The notes under the pieces: generated by a model
The model's database searches: none
Told to the model about the DNA's origin: nothing
The model's input: only the letters and a program-made list of their open reading frames with translations
Made by a program: the position numbers and the translations under genes
Part shown: piece after piece, positions 37,717 through 46,712 of the stretch
Numbering within the stretch: the stretch's first letter is position 1
Layout: each line of letters opens with the position of its first letter
Source: Verrucomicrobium sp.
GTDB lineage: Bacteria; Verrucomicrobiota; Verrucomicrobiia; Methylacidiphilales; UBA1321
DNA: 64,000 nt
Direction: 5' to 3'
NCBI GenBank assembly: GCA_017849585.1
Contig: JAFIGT010000023.1
Coordinates: forward strand, 122,356 to 186,355

Positions 37717-38691
37717 TTACGATTCTGACTCTGATTCCGAAACATCCTGATCATCTTCCTCTGGGTAATACTTTTCAAACTTTGCTTCGTCTTCCGCATC
37801 CCACCATATCGGCAATTTATCCATCCAAATAGTACATTTCGGCACCGACTTGCGCTCATATCTCGGCCTAAATTCAGGACGGTCTTTATATTCGTAAAAG
37901 TTTTTAGAAATTTTGACTGGCTGACCTAAAATTGGTTTTTTTATAATCTTATAAGGCATAAAATGCCCTCCAGCCTCTCTGTGCTCTCCCGCATCAGTAT
38001 CATACCATTCACGATGGTCAATATAGCGCCTCGCTACACCGTAATGAACCGGAGTCACCGTTTCTCCGCAGCCAGGCCACCAATAATATACGCGCCCAAA
38101 ATAAAGAGAGTGGAAATATCGTTCGTACAATCTTGCCCGAAATGCCTGAGAATTAATTGGCTCTAACAAAGGCACAACCCACAGTATCGGGATTCCCCTT
38201 CTGTGATAAACGTCCGAACGTTTACAGATCTTTGGGATCGTCATCGAACTAGCTTGAATCTCGATGGCTAATCTTTGGCCGTTCTTTCCTCCTATTCTGC
38301 CACTAATGTCCGGCCTTACAGCAGACAATTTCTTTCCTTTATTTTCGGGAATGGGTCTATCTATTTCCCATAGACCATCAGGATGTACCTTCTGTAATTC
38401 GGTGCAAATTTCCTCCATGCAGGCTCGATGACGCTGGGTTTCTTCTCTCGGAACTACGGGCGATAGCGGGGTATGATGTGCGAAATGATCTTTGCGCTCC
38501 GCACACTTTCTAAGAATTGCTTGAGACAAACATGCGCCACAGAAAAATGGTCCGTCTCTTTTTAACGCGCTTTCTGCGTTAATGTCATTTCCGGTCTTAA
38601 CTTGCTTGGCAAATCCCGACACCAACCCATAACACCCTACTTCATGGGCTTCTCGAATTCTGTCAATTGCAGTGTGTTCAGTATTCACCAA
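37717..38691 (-). CDS. CoiA-like (competence/nuclease-type) protein
   Basis: 324 residues. The N-terminal zinc-ribbon-like part has FFCGACLSQAILRKC followed by ERKDHFAHHTP, matching CoiA proteins (CxxC...HFAH). A nuclease-like core follows with RPDISGRI and RLAIEIQASSMT, then YHRRGIPILWVV. This fits the restriction-endonuclease-like fold of CoiA with D...ExQ. The C-terminus is acidic (DDQDVSESESES). CoiA functions in natural competence; on mobile elements such genes could act on incoming DNA. That role is inference. Confidence 0.72.
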   Translation of the reverse strand: MVNTEHTAIDRIREAHEVGCYGLVSGFAKQVKTGNDINAESALKRDGPFFCGACLSQAILRKCAERKDHFAHHTPLSPVVPREETQRHRACMEEICTELQKVHPDGLWEIDRPIPENKGKKLSAVRPDISGRIGGKNGQRLAIEIQASSMTIPKICKRSDVYHRRGIPILWVVPLLEPINSQAFRARLYERYFHSLYFGRVYYWWPGCGETVTPVHYGVARRYIDHREWYDTDAGEHREAGGHFMPYKIIKKPILGQPVKISKNFYEYKDRPEFRPRYERKSVPKCTIWMDKLPIWWDAEDEAKFEKYYPEEDDQDVSESESES

Positions 38692-38854
38692 AGAGACTTA
38701 CCCACATGAACTTGAAAATCACTTTGCGAAGTTACCTCAAGAAAAGAAAGCAGAGCAATCTGATTCTGATGCTCGACAGCTTGTCTGTGACTACCTAGGT
38801 CAACGTCAAGACTTACCGCTTAGTCCTGTAAGCGGAGCGCCCTGTTTTCTGATA

Positions 38855-38876
38855 CGCCACAGGCTTGCCTGTGGCG
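38855..38876. repeat. Perfect palindromic hairpin in the gap before the AAA+ gene
   Basis: CGCCACAGG (38855-38863) and CCTGTGGCG (38868-38876) flank CTTG, making a 9-bp perfect stem. It lies in a 267-bp region (38692-38958) between the CoiA-like gene and the 3' end of the minus-strand AAA+ gene, so it could end transcription from the AAA+ side. T-runs occur at a distance only. I see no gene in this gap. Confidence 0.6.
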
Positions 38877-38958
38877 ACGATAACAACAGCTTTTTTTACC
38901 GAAAGCTTTACGTCGCCATATTCCTCTCAAAGAATTGAACCTCAATACCTGAATTTCG

Positions 38959-39822
38959 TCAGGGAGAGTTCATAGCGTTTCTCTGGAAAACTGTCTTGAC
39001 CACCGTATTCTGCATATACCGTTCTACGGTATTCCTCATAGGTCTTGCTCCCAGCGTCCGGTCGTATCCCTCCCGAATCAGCATTTCCAAGGTTTCCGGT
39101 TCAATTTTCAACCGATGTCCCATCACTCCCAGTCTTTTCACTTCCCGACTGACGATCAACTCGCAGACTTCCCTCTGGACTTCATACGATAGCCGCGCGA
39201 ATACCAGCCTATCGGTAATGCGCGCCACCAATTCCGGACGCAGAGTTTGATCCACCTTCCTCAGCACCGTCCTTTCAATCGTTGCGAAAGTAGAATTCTC
39301 CATTCGCATCGCCTCAGCCGATCCGATGTTTGAAGTGAACACGACATAGTAGTCGCTCAAGTTTTTGGTTTCACCCGTAGCTAGGGTGATTCGTCCCGCA
39401 TCGAGTATTTGCAAAAACAGATCCAACACGAGCGGATGGGCTTTCTCCATTTCGTCAAAAAGTAATGTTCCCCTCTCACTCTTGGCCAAGGCCATTCCCA
39501 ACAAACCAATTTCGGAAAGAGACTGCCCCAGCAACAGTCCCACTGATGATTGATTCTGAAACTCCGACATATCGAATCGGTGGAGATGACTCGGACCAAA
39601 AAGATACTCCGAAAAGCAATTCGTAATCTCCGTCTTTCCTACTCCGGTCGGTCCCACGAGCAACAGTGATCCACGGGGACGCGACGGATGTGCCAATCCC
39701 AATTCCCCGCGACACAGCACGGAAGCGATACGCGGAATGACGTGATTCTGGCCGCGGATATTTTGACGCAAATGGATTTCGAGACTTTTTAGTTTTTCAA
39801 TTATCGGTGCATTCATTTTCAA
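38959..39822 (-). CDS. Stand-alone Clp-type AAA+ ATPase (D2-like domain)
   Basis: 287 residues, about the size of one ClpA/ClpB/ClpX-type AAA+ module plus its small C-terminal domain. Motifs are Walker A VGPTGVGKTE (56-65), Walker B TLLFDEMEKAH (about 118-128), sensor-1 FTSNIGS near 161, arginine finger region TLRPELVARITDRL near 195, and sensor-2 GARPMRNTVER near 260. It has no N-domain, D1 or protease-docking loop. It is divergent from the VirB operon, at the spot where IncP-like operons carry the VirB11 (TrbB) ATPase. A role in unfolding or assembling transfer proteins is inference. Confidence 0.83.
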   Translation of the reverse strand: MKMNAPIIEKLKSLEIHLRQNIRGQNHVIPRIASVLCRGELGLAHPSRPRGSLLLVGPTGVGKTEITNCFSEYLFGPSHLHRFDMSEFQNQSSVGLLLGQSLSEIGLLGMALAKSERGTLLFDEMEKAHPLVLDLFLQILDAGRITLATGETKNLSDYYVVFTSNIGSAEAMRMENSTFATIERTVLRKVDQTLRPELVARITDRLVFARLSYEVQREVCELIVSREVKRLGVMGHRLKIEPETLEMLIREGYDRTLGARPMRNTVERYMQNTVVKTVFQRNAMNSP

Positions 39823-39927
39823 ATCCTTTTCTTGGTTGGTGCGGGCCGACTATACCTCTGTTTTTTCGTCAAAAATGACTCCCCGCAAAGGGAATGCTTA
39901 CCAATCGTATATAACGGCCAGAATCGT

Positions 39928-39965
39928 CTGACTGCTCGCTAGGGCAGTGACGCTGATTTGTGATG
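39928..39965 (+). promoter_or_regulatory. Two-part conserved box upstream of the VirB2-like gene
   Basis: CTGACTGCTCGCTA (39928-39941) and ATTTGTGATG (39956-39965) are separated by 14 bases. The same 14-mer and 10-mer with the same 14-base spacing occur at 51923-51960 upstream of the VirB10-like gene. The sequence between is not conserved. In both cases the box ends 13-14 bp before the chosen start codon. A bipartite binding site or promoter for the secretion genes is likely. Confidence 0.68.
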
Positions 39966-39979
39966 AACTCATCAGCGTT

Positions 39980-40309
39980 ATGACAAGCCCTCTCTACACG
40001 CTGGCCAGCTCGACTGGAAAACTCCTCGCCACTTCGACAACACACCTTGTTCTACCTGTTCTCGCGCAGACAGGTGGCACGAACGAACTCAAACAGGGAT
40101 TCCAACTCGCCCTTGGAATCATTTTCATGTTCGGATTCATTTGGGGCGTCATCAAAATTTGGGTCGGAGCCAACGCCATCTCCAAAGGCGATCCCGACGG
40201 CAAGGCCGGTATCATCGCCGGAATCATCATTGCCGGAGCCGCCGCCATCATGGGCGCTCTCTTCTCCATCTTCGGACTCAGTGGGGGCGTTTTGACCCCC
40301 ACGTTCTAG
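39980..40309 (+). CDS. virB2: VirB2/TrbC-like pilin
   Basis: 109 residues from the ATG at 39980; a GTG at 39947 lies within the conserved upstream box and is less likely. The protein has a signal-like N-terminus ending VLPVLAQ, then two hydrophobic helices (LALGIIFMFGFIWGVI and AGIIAGIIIAGAAAIMGALF) joined by a short polar loop (GANAISKGDPDGK). That is the pro-pilin layout of VirB2/TrbC. It is the first gene of the type IV secretion operon, followed by VirB3-like and VirB4-like genes. Confidence 0.78.
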   Translation: MTSPLYTLASSTGKLLATSTTHLVLPVLAQTGGTNELKQGFQLALGIIFMFGFIWGVIKIWVGANAISKGDPDGKAGIIAGIIIAGAAAIMGALFSIFGLSGGVLTPTF

Positions 40310-40351
40310 GAGTCACCAGTATCGGAAATTTCCCTCTCACAACTTCGACCT

Positions 40352-40690
40352 ATGGCTGACCTCCGACTCACCGATACCAATGCCGCCGACGACTCGGCCG
40401 GTTCCGTTTGGGGACTGGATGGAAATCTGTTCATCCCCGTCGTCGCATCCGCCGCCGGGTCCATCGGCATTGTGCTGGTGCTCTTCAGCGCCTTTCACGT
40501 GCATTGGCTCCTCAGCGCGATTGTCGGAGCGCTCCCTTTCGTTCTCACCCTCAGTTACGTCTTGCTGTTCAAACAAGGGAAACCGCCCGGATACGACATC
40601 GACCTGTTTGAACTCTGGATCGAAGGCAGGGGTTTCTCCATCGACTCTCATCAACAACACCTCTTTTGCCGTCCCAAATCCCCATTATGA
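40352..40690 (+). CDS. virB3: VirB3/TrbD-like inner-membrane protein
   Basis: 112 residues with two adjacent membrane helices (IPVVASAAGSIGIVLVLF and LLSAIVGALPFVLTLSYVLL) followed by a conserved-looking KPPGYDIDLFELW segment. This is typical of VirB3/TrbD, the small partner that anchors VirB4. Its stop overlaps the VirB4 start as ATGA. Confidence 0.75.
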   Translation: MADLRLTDTNAADDSAGSVWGLDGNLFIPVVASAAGSIGIVLVLFSAFHVHWLLSAIVGALPFVLTLSYVLLFKQGKPPGYDIDLFELWIEGRGFSIDSHQQHLFCRPKSPL

Positions 40691-43302
40691 ATCGACATTC
40701 CGAAGCACCTAACGGCCATTTTGCAGGCGGGCTCATTCTCTACGGCAACCTCGAAGCCGGAGCGATGGCCAGCAAAGGGTTCGTCATTGAGCCGCCCGAT
40801 TTGCATAACTCCTCCATTTCCCTGCTGAACGAGTTTCAGGACAAGCTGAGAATTTTTCTGGCGACCCTGAATCCCCGACAACGGGCCCAGGTGCAATGGA
40901 CCTGCAATTCCGATTACAAAAAGGAATTGACCCGGTATCAGCAGGAAACTGCCCAAGCCACCGATCCGGTTGTTCGTCAAGCCCGCAATGAACGGTTTGC
41001 CCGCTACTGGCAGCGAATGCTTCAGCGCACCTTGCGCCGTGAGCAACTTGTCCTCTTCATCACCCAGGACGTCGAAATCTATTCCGGCAATCTGGCCGGA
41101 AAGCAAAGCCTGTACGATTACTACGAGAAAACTCTGTCGCAGCTTCAGAATGATTTTCACGAATTGGGCGTCACGCTCCAAACCATCTTCGGAAATGGAA
41201 CCACTCTGCGCCCCATGTCCGACCTCGACCACTTCGCCTATTACAAACTCTTCCTCAATCCGACATTGGCCGACCGCTTCGAGATGCGATTCGAGGAGTT
41301 ATACCATCCCGATCTCACGATTCAGGAATTGTGCTGGGACAGCGAAGGTGTCGGTATTAGTGAAAAGACCGGTTTTTATCTTGATGGCCATTTTTACAAC
41401 GTTTTCACCCTGAAACGCTGGCCGCAGAAAACGTACCCCGGCCTCATTCACCGTCTCACCGGACTGCCTTTCTTGGATTATCAAATCACCATCAACCTTG
41501 AGCCGATCCCTGTCCGCGAAGAAATCACCAAGGAAGAAAAAGCGATGGACCGGCTGCGGGGCGATTACGAGGAGGAAGGGAAACAATCGTTGCTGGTCGC
41601 TCTGCACAAGAAAGAACACAAGATCGACTCGCTCGCCCAGGGGTTCTCCTTCCCGTTCAACGTGCAGTACATCGTCCGTGTTTGGGACACCACCGAAACC
41701 GGACTCCATTCCAAATGCGCTGCCATCAAGAACGCGATCAATAACATGAATGGCGCGCAGGTGTACGAAACCGCGCTGCCCACCACTGCCCGCAAGCTCT
41801 TCTTCGCCAGTTGGCCCGGCTGGACCGGATCATCCTATCTGCACCGTCATCTTTACGCCGAGGACCGTTACTTGGCCGACATGCTGCCGTTTACCTCAAC
41901 CTTTACCGCCCATTTATCCGAAGCCGAGGCGATTTACGACGGAACCAATGGCAATCTGGTCGGCGTTCGCACCTTTATCGGCGGCACGCCTCAACATGCC
42001 GTACTCCTGGGCATGACCGGGGCGGGCAAATCCTATTTCATGGAGGATTTACTGACCCAAACCCAGCTTCACTACCACTACAATGTCATCATTGAAGAAG
42101 GGCTGTCCTATAAAGGATTCACCGAATCGCTTGGCGAGAAACCCATCATTATTCACCCGGACGGTGAGTTGACCCTTAACTATCTCGACACTCAGGGATT
42201 GCCTCTCAATCAGCTTCATTTGGCCACGGCTGTCGCGCTGGTTTCTAAAATGATCGGAGAATCGACTGATCCCGAAAAACAACAACTCCGTCAGGCCCAA
42301 ATCGGCCAATACATCAATCAACTCTACGCCGATACCTACGAAGAATGGTCACGAAAACATCCTGACAAATTGCCGGAGGTTCAGCGACTGGCGTGCGCCG
42401 TCCATCATTGGAGACGCGCCAAAATGGAGATGGGCAGCACCTATCTGGAGGCTTTCGCCGACTTCCGCGACAAGTTTGACAAACTCAACGACGAAGCCTT
42501 GACGCTTCATCACCATCTTACCTCTGAAGAAATCACCCGTTTTATCAAGGAAGCCCAGACCGAACGGCTGGTGATGGCCACCGCCTACAGCTTCTTCAAG
42601 CCAGAGGAATATCCGACTCATTCGGCCCTGATCGACTTAATGTATTTCTCACGGTTCCCGGAACATAAGAAAGACGATATTGACCACATCGCCACGCTCC
42701 TAAGCGCATGGACGGCCTCCGGTTCCTACGGGAAGCTTTTCGACGGCATCACCAACATTTCGCTCACGGGAAGAGTGGCTCATTTTGAACTCGGTTACAT
42801 TCCCGAACAAGCCGTTGAACTGAAAACAGCGGCTGGACTGTTGATTTCGGGTTTTACTCGTCAACACATCATCACGCTTCCCCGTCACTTCTGGAAACGG
42901 ATCATTTTTGAGGAAGTCGCCCGCTTCCTCGACGTGCCTGGAGGCGAAAAGATCGTGGCTGAAAGCTATGCGCAGCTCCGCAAGTTCAACTGCTGGACCC
43001 TCTCTATCGTTCAGCAGTACAGCAAATTCAAGTCCACGCGAATACGCCCCGTTGTCATGGGCAATTCCAAGCAGTTCCTTTTGATGCGCCAGTTTGACCG
43101 TTCGGATTTGGAGGACATCTCCCACGACATCCATTTGCCCGAACCCACGCTGGACGCCATTCAGAATTATCCTTTGCCCGAACAGCAGACGCAGGGCCAA
43201 AAGTTTTCCTCCCTCTGTTACTACTCTCCCGCATCGCAGCTCCCCCTTTGCGGAACGGTTCGCCACATCAATGCGCCGCACCCTTTCAACTCCACCACCT
43301 GA
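40687..43302 (+). CDS. virB4: VirB4/TrbE-type secretion ATPase
   Basis: 871 residues from the ATG overlapping the previous stop. Walker A is LGMTGAGKSYFM near 440 and Walker B is RIIFEEVARFLD near 736. The N-terminal half has the CagE/TrbE region, and WPGWTGSSYLHRHLY occurs before the ATPase core. VirB4 powers pilus biogenesis and substrate passage at the inner membrane. It is the largest and most conserved part of this secretion system. No VirB11 is found in the window, so VirB4 and VirD4 are the only classical motor ATPases here. Confidence 0.92.
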   Translation: MNRHSEAPNGHFAGGLILYGNLEAGAMASKGFVIEPPDLHNSSISLLNEFQDKLRIFLATLNPRQRAQVQWTCNSDYKKELTRYQQETAQATDPVVRQARNERFARYWQRMLQRTLRREQLVLFITQDVEIYSGNLAGKQSLYDYYEKTLSQLQNDFHELGVTLQTIFGNGTTLRPMSDLDHFAYYKLFLNPTLADRFEMRFEELYHPDLTIQELCWDSEGVGISEKTGFYLDGHFYNVFTLKRWPQKTYPGLIHRLTGLPFLDYQITINLEPIPVREEITKEEKAMDRLRGDYEEEGKQSLLVALHKKEHKIDSLAQGFSFPFNVQYIVRVWDTTETGLHSKCAAIKNAINNMNGAQVYETALPTTARKLFFASWPGWTGSSYLHRHLYAEDRYLADMLPFTSTFTAHLSEAEAIYDGTNGNLVGVRTFIGGTPQHAVLLGMTGAGKSYFMEDLLTQTQLHYHYNVIIEEGLSYKGFTESLGEKPIIIHPDGELTLNYLDTQGLPLNQLHLATAVALVSKMIGESTDPEKQQLRQAQIGQYINQLYADTYEEWSRKHPDKLPEVQRLACAVHHWRRAKMEMGSTYLEAFADFRDKFDKLNDEALTLHHHLTSEEITRFIKEAQTERLVMATAYSFFKPEEYPTHSALIDLMYFSRFPEHKKDDIDHIATLLSAWTASGSYGKLFDGITNISLTGRVAHFELGYIPEQAVELKTAAGLLISGFTRQHIITLPRHFWKRIIFEEVARFLDVPGGEKIVAESYAQLRKFNCWTLSIVQQYSKFKSTRIRPVVMGNSKQFLLMRQFDRSDLEDISHDIHLPEPTLDAIQNYPLPEQQTQGQKFSSLCYYSPASQLPLCGTVRHINAPHPFNSTT

Positions 43303-43330
43303 CAAACCTCAACCCCAAGGACTCCACGAT

Positions 43331-44095
43331 ATGAAATACCTCTCCGCATTCGCTCTATTGTTGCTCACCACGCTCAGCAGTTTGGCGCAGCAGGCATTGA
43401 TTAACCCCACATCCATCACCCTCACTCAACCGGGCTCGGTCACGATCATTGTGACAGACGCCATTCCCACGTCGGAGGTGGCGACAGTCACGATTGGCAA
43501 TATCCAGGCCGGTAACTGGATTGTCTCGTCTTCCAATTCATCGGGAAGCATTACGGTCGGTAATGGCGCGGCCAGCGGCACCTTGGATGCCGGAACCTAC
43601 TCCGTTGACGTGACCGGCAATCCCCAGCAAGTCACCGTCATTCTTTGGAACGAATCGGGCAATGGCATCTCCATTTCGCAAGTGACTCTGGTCAGCACTT
43701 CGGACACTACCGCCGATCAAATCTCGTTCCGGGCATTCGTCGCCTCTCAAGCCCAACAGCAAATCGCTGTCCTTCAAATCCAGATCGCCTCACTTCAGCA
43801 ATCGGAAGGACCATATCCCGATTTGGTTCCCATGCAACAGCAGTTGGTCAACCTGCAATCGGAATACGACGAGTTGACCGGAATATTGAACATCACGGCG
43901 GTTGTCACGGCTCAAAACGGCCAGAACGGTGCGGCGGGAGCGGACGGACGAAATTCCGACGACACACTCACCTACGCCGCCATTGGAGTCGGTTCCGCCG
44001 CATTCATCGGAACGATGGTGAATTTCTTTGTCGGAGATGACTCGAAAGGCGAACCCCAAGCCAGTGACGCTCCCGCCAAGAACGAATCTAAATAA
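43331..44095 (+). CDS. Exported paralogous protein A (first of four in tandem)
   Basis: 254 residues; an AAGGA ribosome-binding site precedes the ATG at 43331. The signal peptide MKYLSAFALLLLTTLSSLAQ is followed by QALINPTSITLTQPGSVT, a beta-rich domain ending QQVTVILWNES, then a Gln-rich coiled coil (AQQQIAVLQIQIASLQQ). A short Gly-rich NGQNGAAGADGRN precedes DDTLTYAAIGVGSAAFIGTM, a C-terminal hydrophobic segment. The same plan recurs in the next three genes. It is likely a periplasmic or surface protein anchored by its C-terminus. The function is unknown. Confidence 0.78.
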   Translation: MKYLSAFALLLLTTLSSLAQQALINPTSITLTQPGSVTIIVTDAIPTSEVATVTIGNIQAGNWIVSSSNSSGSITVGNGAASGTLDAGTYSVDVTGNPQQVTVILWNESGNGISISQVTLVSTSDTTADQISFRAFVASQAQQQIAVLQIQIASLQQSEGPYPDLVPMQQQLVNLQSEYDELTGILNITAVVTAQNGQNGAAGADGRNSDDTLTYAAIGVGSAAFIGTMVNFFVGDDSKGEPQASDAPAKNESK

Positions 44096-44133
44096 TCACT
44101 TGGAGTCGTCCACCAATCGAAAGGATCTATCCT

Positions 44134-44871
44134 ATGAAATTCTATTCAGTCATCGCCTTGCTTCTTGTTTCCATCGTTACCGGGTTTTCCCAGGAAGCCC
44201 TCGTCAATCCCACTTCGGTGACTCTTTCTCAACAAGGAGCTGTCACCGTAATCGTGACCGATAACAAGGGATCTTCCAGTGGTGGAAGTTACGCCACAGT
44301 CGGCACATTGACGGCCACCTACACCAATGCCGTAAGTGGGTATGCGGCCAATCAAGGTTTCAACTACATCACGGCCAGTTCGGCAACTACGGGAAACTTG
44401 AACGCAGGAACCTACCCGGTCACCACCACCAACTCGCCCCAACAGGTGACGGTAATCTTGTGGAATGAATCGACCAACCAAGGGTTCGAGATTTCTCAGG
44501 TGGAACTGGCATACAACTCCGCCAGCTCCACGGACCAGTCCAACTTCCAGTCCTTCATTGTTTCCTTGGTTCAGGAACAGCTTGCCGTCCTACAAAGCCA
44601 GATCACGGCCTTGCAGGATTCCGATGCGAATCAGAACACAAGCCTCAGCGCCTTGAGCAGTCAACTCAGCTCATTGACCAGCAGTTACAACGCCCTCCAA
44701 TCCCAACTGGCCGCCACGAGTACCACTGACGGGAGTAGCGCAAACGACGAAGACACTCAGGACAATACCATTGCCTATGTCGGCGTGGGGTTGGGAACTG
44801 CTGGAATCATCGGAGCCATTATGAATGCCATTTTCGACTCCAAATCCGATGGGACGCACGAAAACCAATAG
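44134..44871 (+). CDS. Exported paralogous protein B (second of four)
   Basis: 245 residues. The signal peptide is followed by EALVNPTSVTLSQQGAVTVIVT, then GTLTATYTNA, NAGTYPVTTTNSPQQVTVIL and WNES. A coiled coil (LVQEQLAVLQSQITALQ, then LSALSSQLSSLTSSYNALQ) follows. The C-terminus is DNTIAYVGVGLGTAGIIGA with a hydrophobic stretch and a short charged tail. It has a good AAAGGAT ribosome-binding site. The middle of the beta domain differs from the other copies, while the ends are conserved. Confidence 0.78.
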   Translation: MKFYSVIALLLVSIVTGFSQEALVNPTSVTLSQQGAVTVIVTDNKGSSSGGSYATVGTLTATYTNAVSGYAANQGFNYITASSATTGNLNAGTYPVTTTNSPQQVTVILWNESTNQGFEISQVELAYNSASSTDQSNFQSFIVSLVQEQLAVLQSQITALQDSDANQNTSLSALSSQLSSLTSSYNALQSQLAATSTTDGSSANDEDTQDNTIAYVGVGLGTAGIIGAIMNAIFDSKSDGTHENQ

Positions 44872-44897
44872 TCGCCCTTCACCCCCTTATCAAACCT

Positions 44898-45749
44898 ATG
44901 AAGCCATTTCTTATTCTGTTCCTGCTTGCGCTGACCATCGCCCGAGGATGGACGCAGCAAGCGTTAGTCAACCCCACTTCAGTCACCCTCACTCAACCGG
45001 GGACTGTAACAGTCATTATCACCGGCCAACTCGTCGGTGCCTGGGAATACGGCAATACCGGGAGAACAACGCCGCCAATCCATGTCACCGTTGGCACGGT
45101 TCAGGCCACTTACAGCAGCGCCATTGGCACTTCTATGGCCGAGTTGGGAGTCGTCACAGGTATCATGGCCAGTTCGGTGGCCACTGGAACTCTTGGTGCG
45201 GGAACCTACCAAGTAGTCAGCGATTCTACCGTACCCATTCAAATCACGGTCATTCTCTGGAATGAAAGTGCAGATGGAGGCAGCGGAACCATTGCCTTAA
45301 GTGATGTCACTTTGTCCTATGCGTCTGCCTCGGAACAAGACAAGGCGGCCTTTCAGGCCCTGATCGTTTCCTTGGTTCAGCAACAATTGAGCGCCCTGCA
45401 AGGACAAATCACCACGCAACAAAACCAGATTGCCGCCTTGCAGGACTCCGGCTCGAACAACACATCAGACATCAGTTCCTTGCAGGAACAATTGGGTTCG
45501 ATGCAATCCCGCTTCGACACGCTTCTTGGTGAATTCGACACCGTGAGCACTCGGATGTCTCAACTGGAGACGCAACTGGCCAGCATCGCTGTGACCAACG
45601 GAACAAACGGAAGCAACGAATCCAATGATAAAAATAACGACAATACCGTGACCTATCTCGGAGTGGGCTTGGGAGCCGCCGGAGTTGTCGGAGCCGTTAT
45701 GAATGCGGTTTTCGACTCCAAATCCAATGCGTCACCCGAAGATCAATAA
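44898..45749 (+). CDS. Exported paralogous protein C (third of four)
   Basis: 283 residues. After the signal peptide comes QALVNPTSVTLTQPGTVTVI, a longer beta domain with GTVQATYSSAIG and GTLGAGTYQVV, QITVILWNES, then LIVSLVQQQLSALQGQI and two more heptad blocks. The C-terminus is DNTVTYLGVGLGAAGVVGAV. The last third is very close to protein B, so these two are the closest pair. No clear ribosome-binding site precedes it, so it may depend on translation of the upstream gene. Confidence 0.78.
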   Translation: MKPFLILFLLALTIARGWTQQALVNPTSVTLTQPGTVTVIITGQLVGAWEYGNTGRTTPPIHVTVGTVQATYSSAIGTSMAELGVVTGIMASSVATGTLGAGTYQVVSDSTVPIQITVILWNESADGGSGTIALSDVTLSYASASEQDKAAFQALIVSLVQQQLSALQGQITTQQNQIAALQDSGSNNTSDISSLQEQLGSMQSRFDTLLGEFDTVSTRMSQLETQLASIAVTNGTNGSNESNDKNNDNTVTYLGVGLGAAGVVGAVMNAVFDSKSNASPEDQ

Positions 45750-45773
45750 TTCTCATTCAACCCTTATCAATCT

Positions 45774-46712
45774 ATGAAATCATTGCTCATTCTATCCCTT
45801 CTCGCCCTGACCATCGCCCACGGATGGACGCAACAAGTCTTCGTCGATCCCACTACTGTCACTTTGACTAAGCCGGGAAGTGTGACGGTCATCGTGACGG
45901 CCAAGATCATCGGCCACAATGTGTCCTTTGACGCTTACTACAACGCGACCGTTGGTACGATCAAGGCAACCTATTACCACGCCATCTACGCCAATGAAGG
46001 GACTTCGGTAGGGTCGTGGATCGAGGCCAGCGCGGTAGCCTCTGGAACTCTCGACGCCGGAACATACCCGCTCACCCTCGAAAGCAACCAAGACGGCTGG
46101 GACAATCCCAATCCTGATCCGGAGCAATACCCGCGTCAAATTACGGTCATTCTTTGGAATGAAAATGCAGAGGGCGGCGGGAGCATTACCCTCAACGACC
46201 TCACCCTGACCTATCAATCGGCTACGGAGGAAGACAAGCGGGCATTTCAAGCTTTGATCGTTTCCCTGGTTCAGCAGCAGCTCGACACCTTGCAGGCGCG
46301 GATTGATGCCCAGCAGGATCAAATTGATTCGATTTTGAATCAGCTTGCAGCTTTACAGGCTTTAAATGCCTCTCAGAACGCTGGCCTGCAAAGTCAAATC
46401 GACGCGCTGCTAGACACTATTGAAAGCCAGCGCAATTCCATCACTTCTCTACAGCAGTCCCTCGCAACGATGCAGAGCCAGTATTCCCAATTATCCGATC
46501 ATGTGGCCTCGCTTACGACTCCCGTTCATTCGACCGCTACCACGACAAACGGTTCCGGCCAATCGGATGACACCCTCACCAATGTCAGCGTTGGACTTGG
46601 AGCGGCTGCGGTTATTGGAAGCGTGGTCAATTTTTTCACCGGAGACGGTCACAATGACAATTCCGCCGCGACCGATGAAGTCTTATTCACCCCTGAAAGG
46701 AGCAATCCATGA
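45774..46712 (+). CDS. Exported paralogous protein D (fourth of four)
   Basis: 312 residues, the longest copy. After the signal peptide comes QVFVDPTTVTLTKPGSVTVI, a beta domain with GTIKATYYHAIYAN and GTLDAGTYPLTLES, an inserted loop (QDGWDNPNPDPEQYPR), then ITVILWNENAEG. A long coiled coil (LVQQQLDTLQARIDAQQDQ and later IESQRNSITSLQQSLATMQ) follows. The C-terminus is DDTLTNVSVGLGAAAVIGSV. Its stop overlaps the start of the next lipoprotein gene. Growth of the coiled coil from A to D suggests a family diversified by length. Confidence 0.78.
   Translation: MKSLLILSLLALTIAHGWTQQVFVDPTTVTLTKPGSVTVIVTAKIIGHNVSFDAYYNATVGTIKATYYHAIYANEGTSVGSWIEASAVASGTLDAGTYPLTLESNQDGWDNPNPDPEQYPRQITVILWNENAEGGGSITLNDLTLTYQSATEEDKRAFQALIVSLVQQQLDTLQARIDAQQDQIDSILNQLAALQALNASQNAGLQSQIDALLDTIESQRNSITSLQQSLATMQSQYSQLSDHVASLTTPVHSTATTTNGSGQSDDTLTNVSVGLGAAAVIGSVVNFFTGDGHNDNSAATDEVLFTPERSNP

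Noticed and set aside
38672..38938. 88-residue plus-strand open frame after the CoiA-like gene
   Set aside because: It overlaps the start of the divergent CoiA-like gene and contains the perfect hairpin at 38855-38876. There is no ribosome-binding site and no protein-like pattern.
43907..43950. Collagen-like Gly repeat (NGQNGAAGADG) in exported protein A
   Set aside because: Only about three Gly-X-Y units are present, too short for a collagen-like triple helix; treated as a flexible linker.
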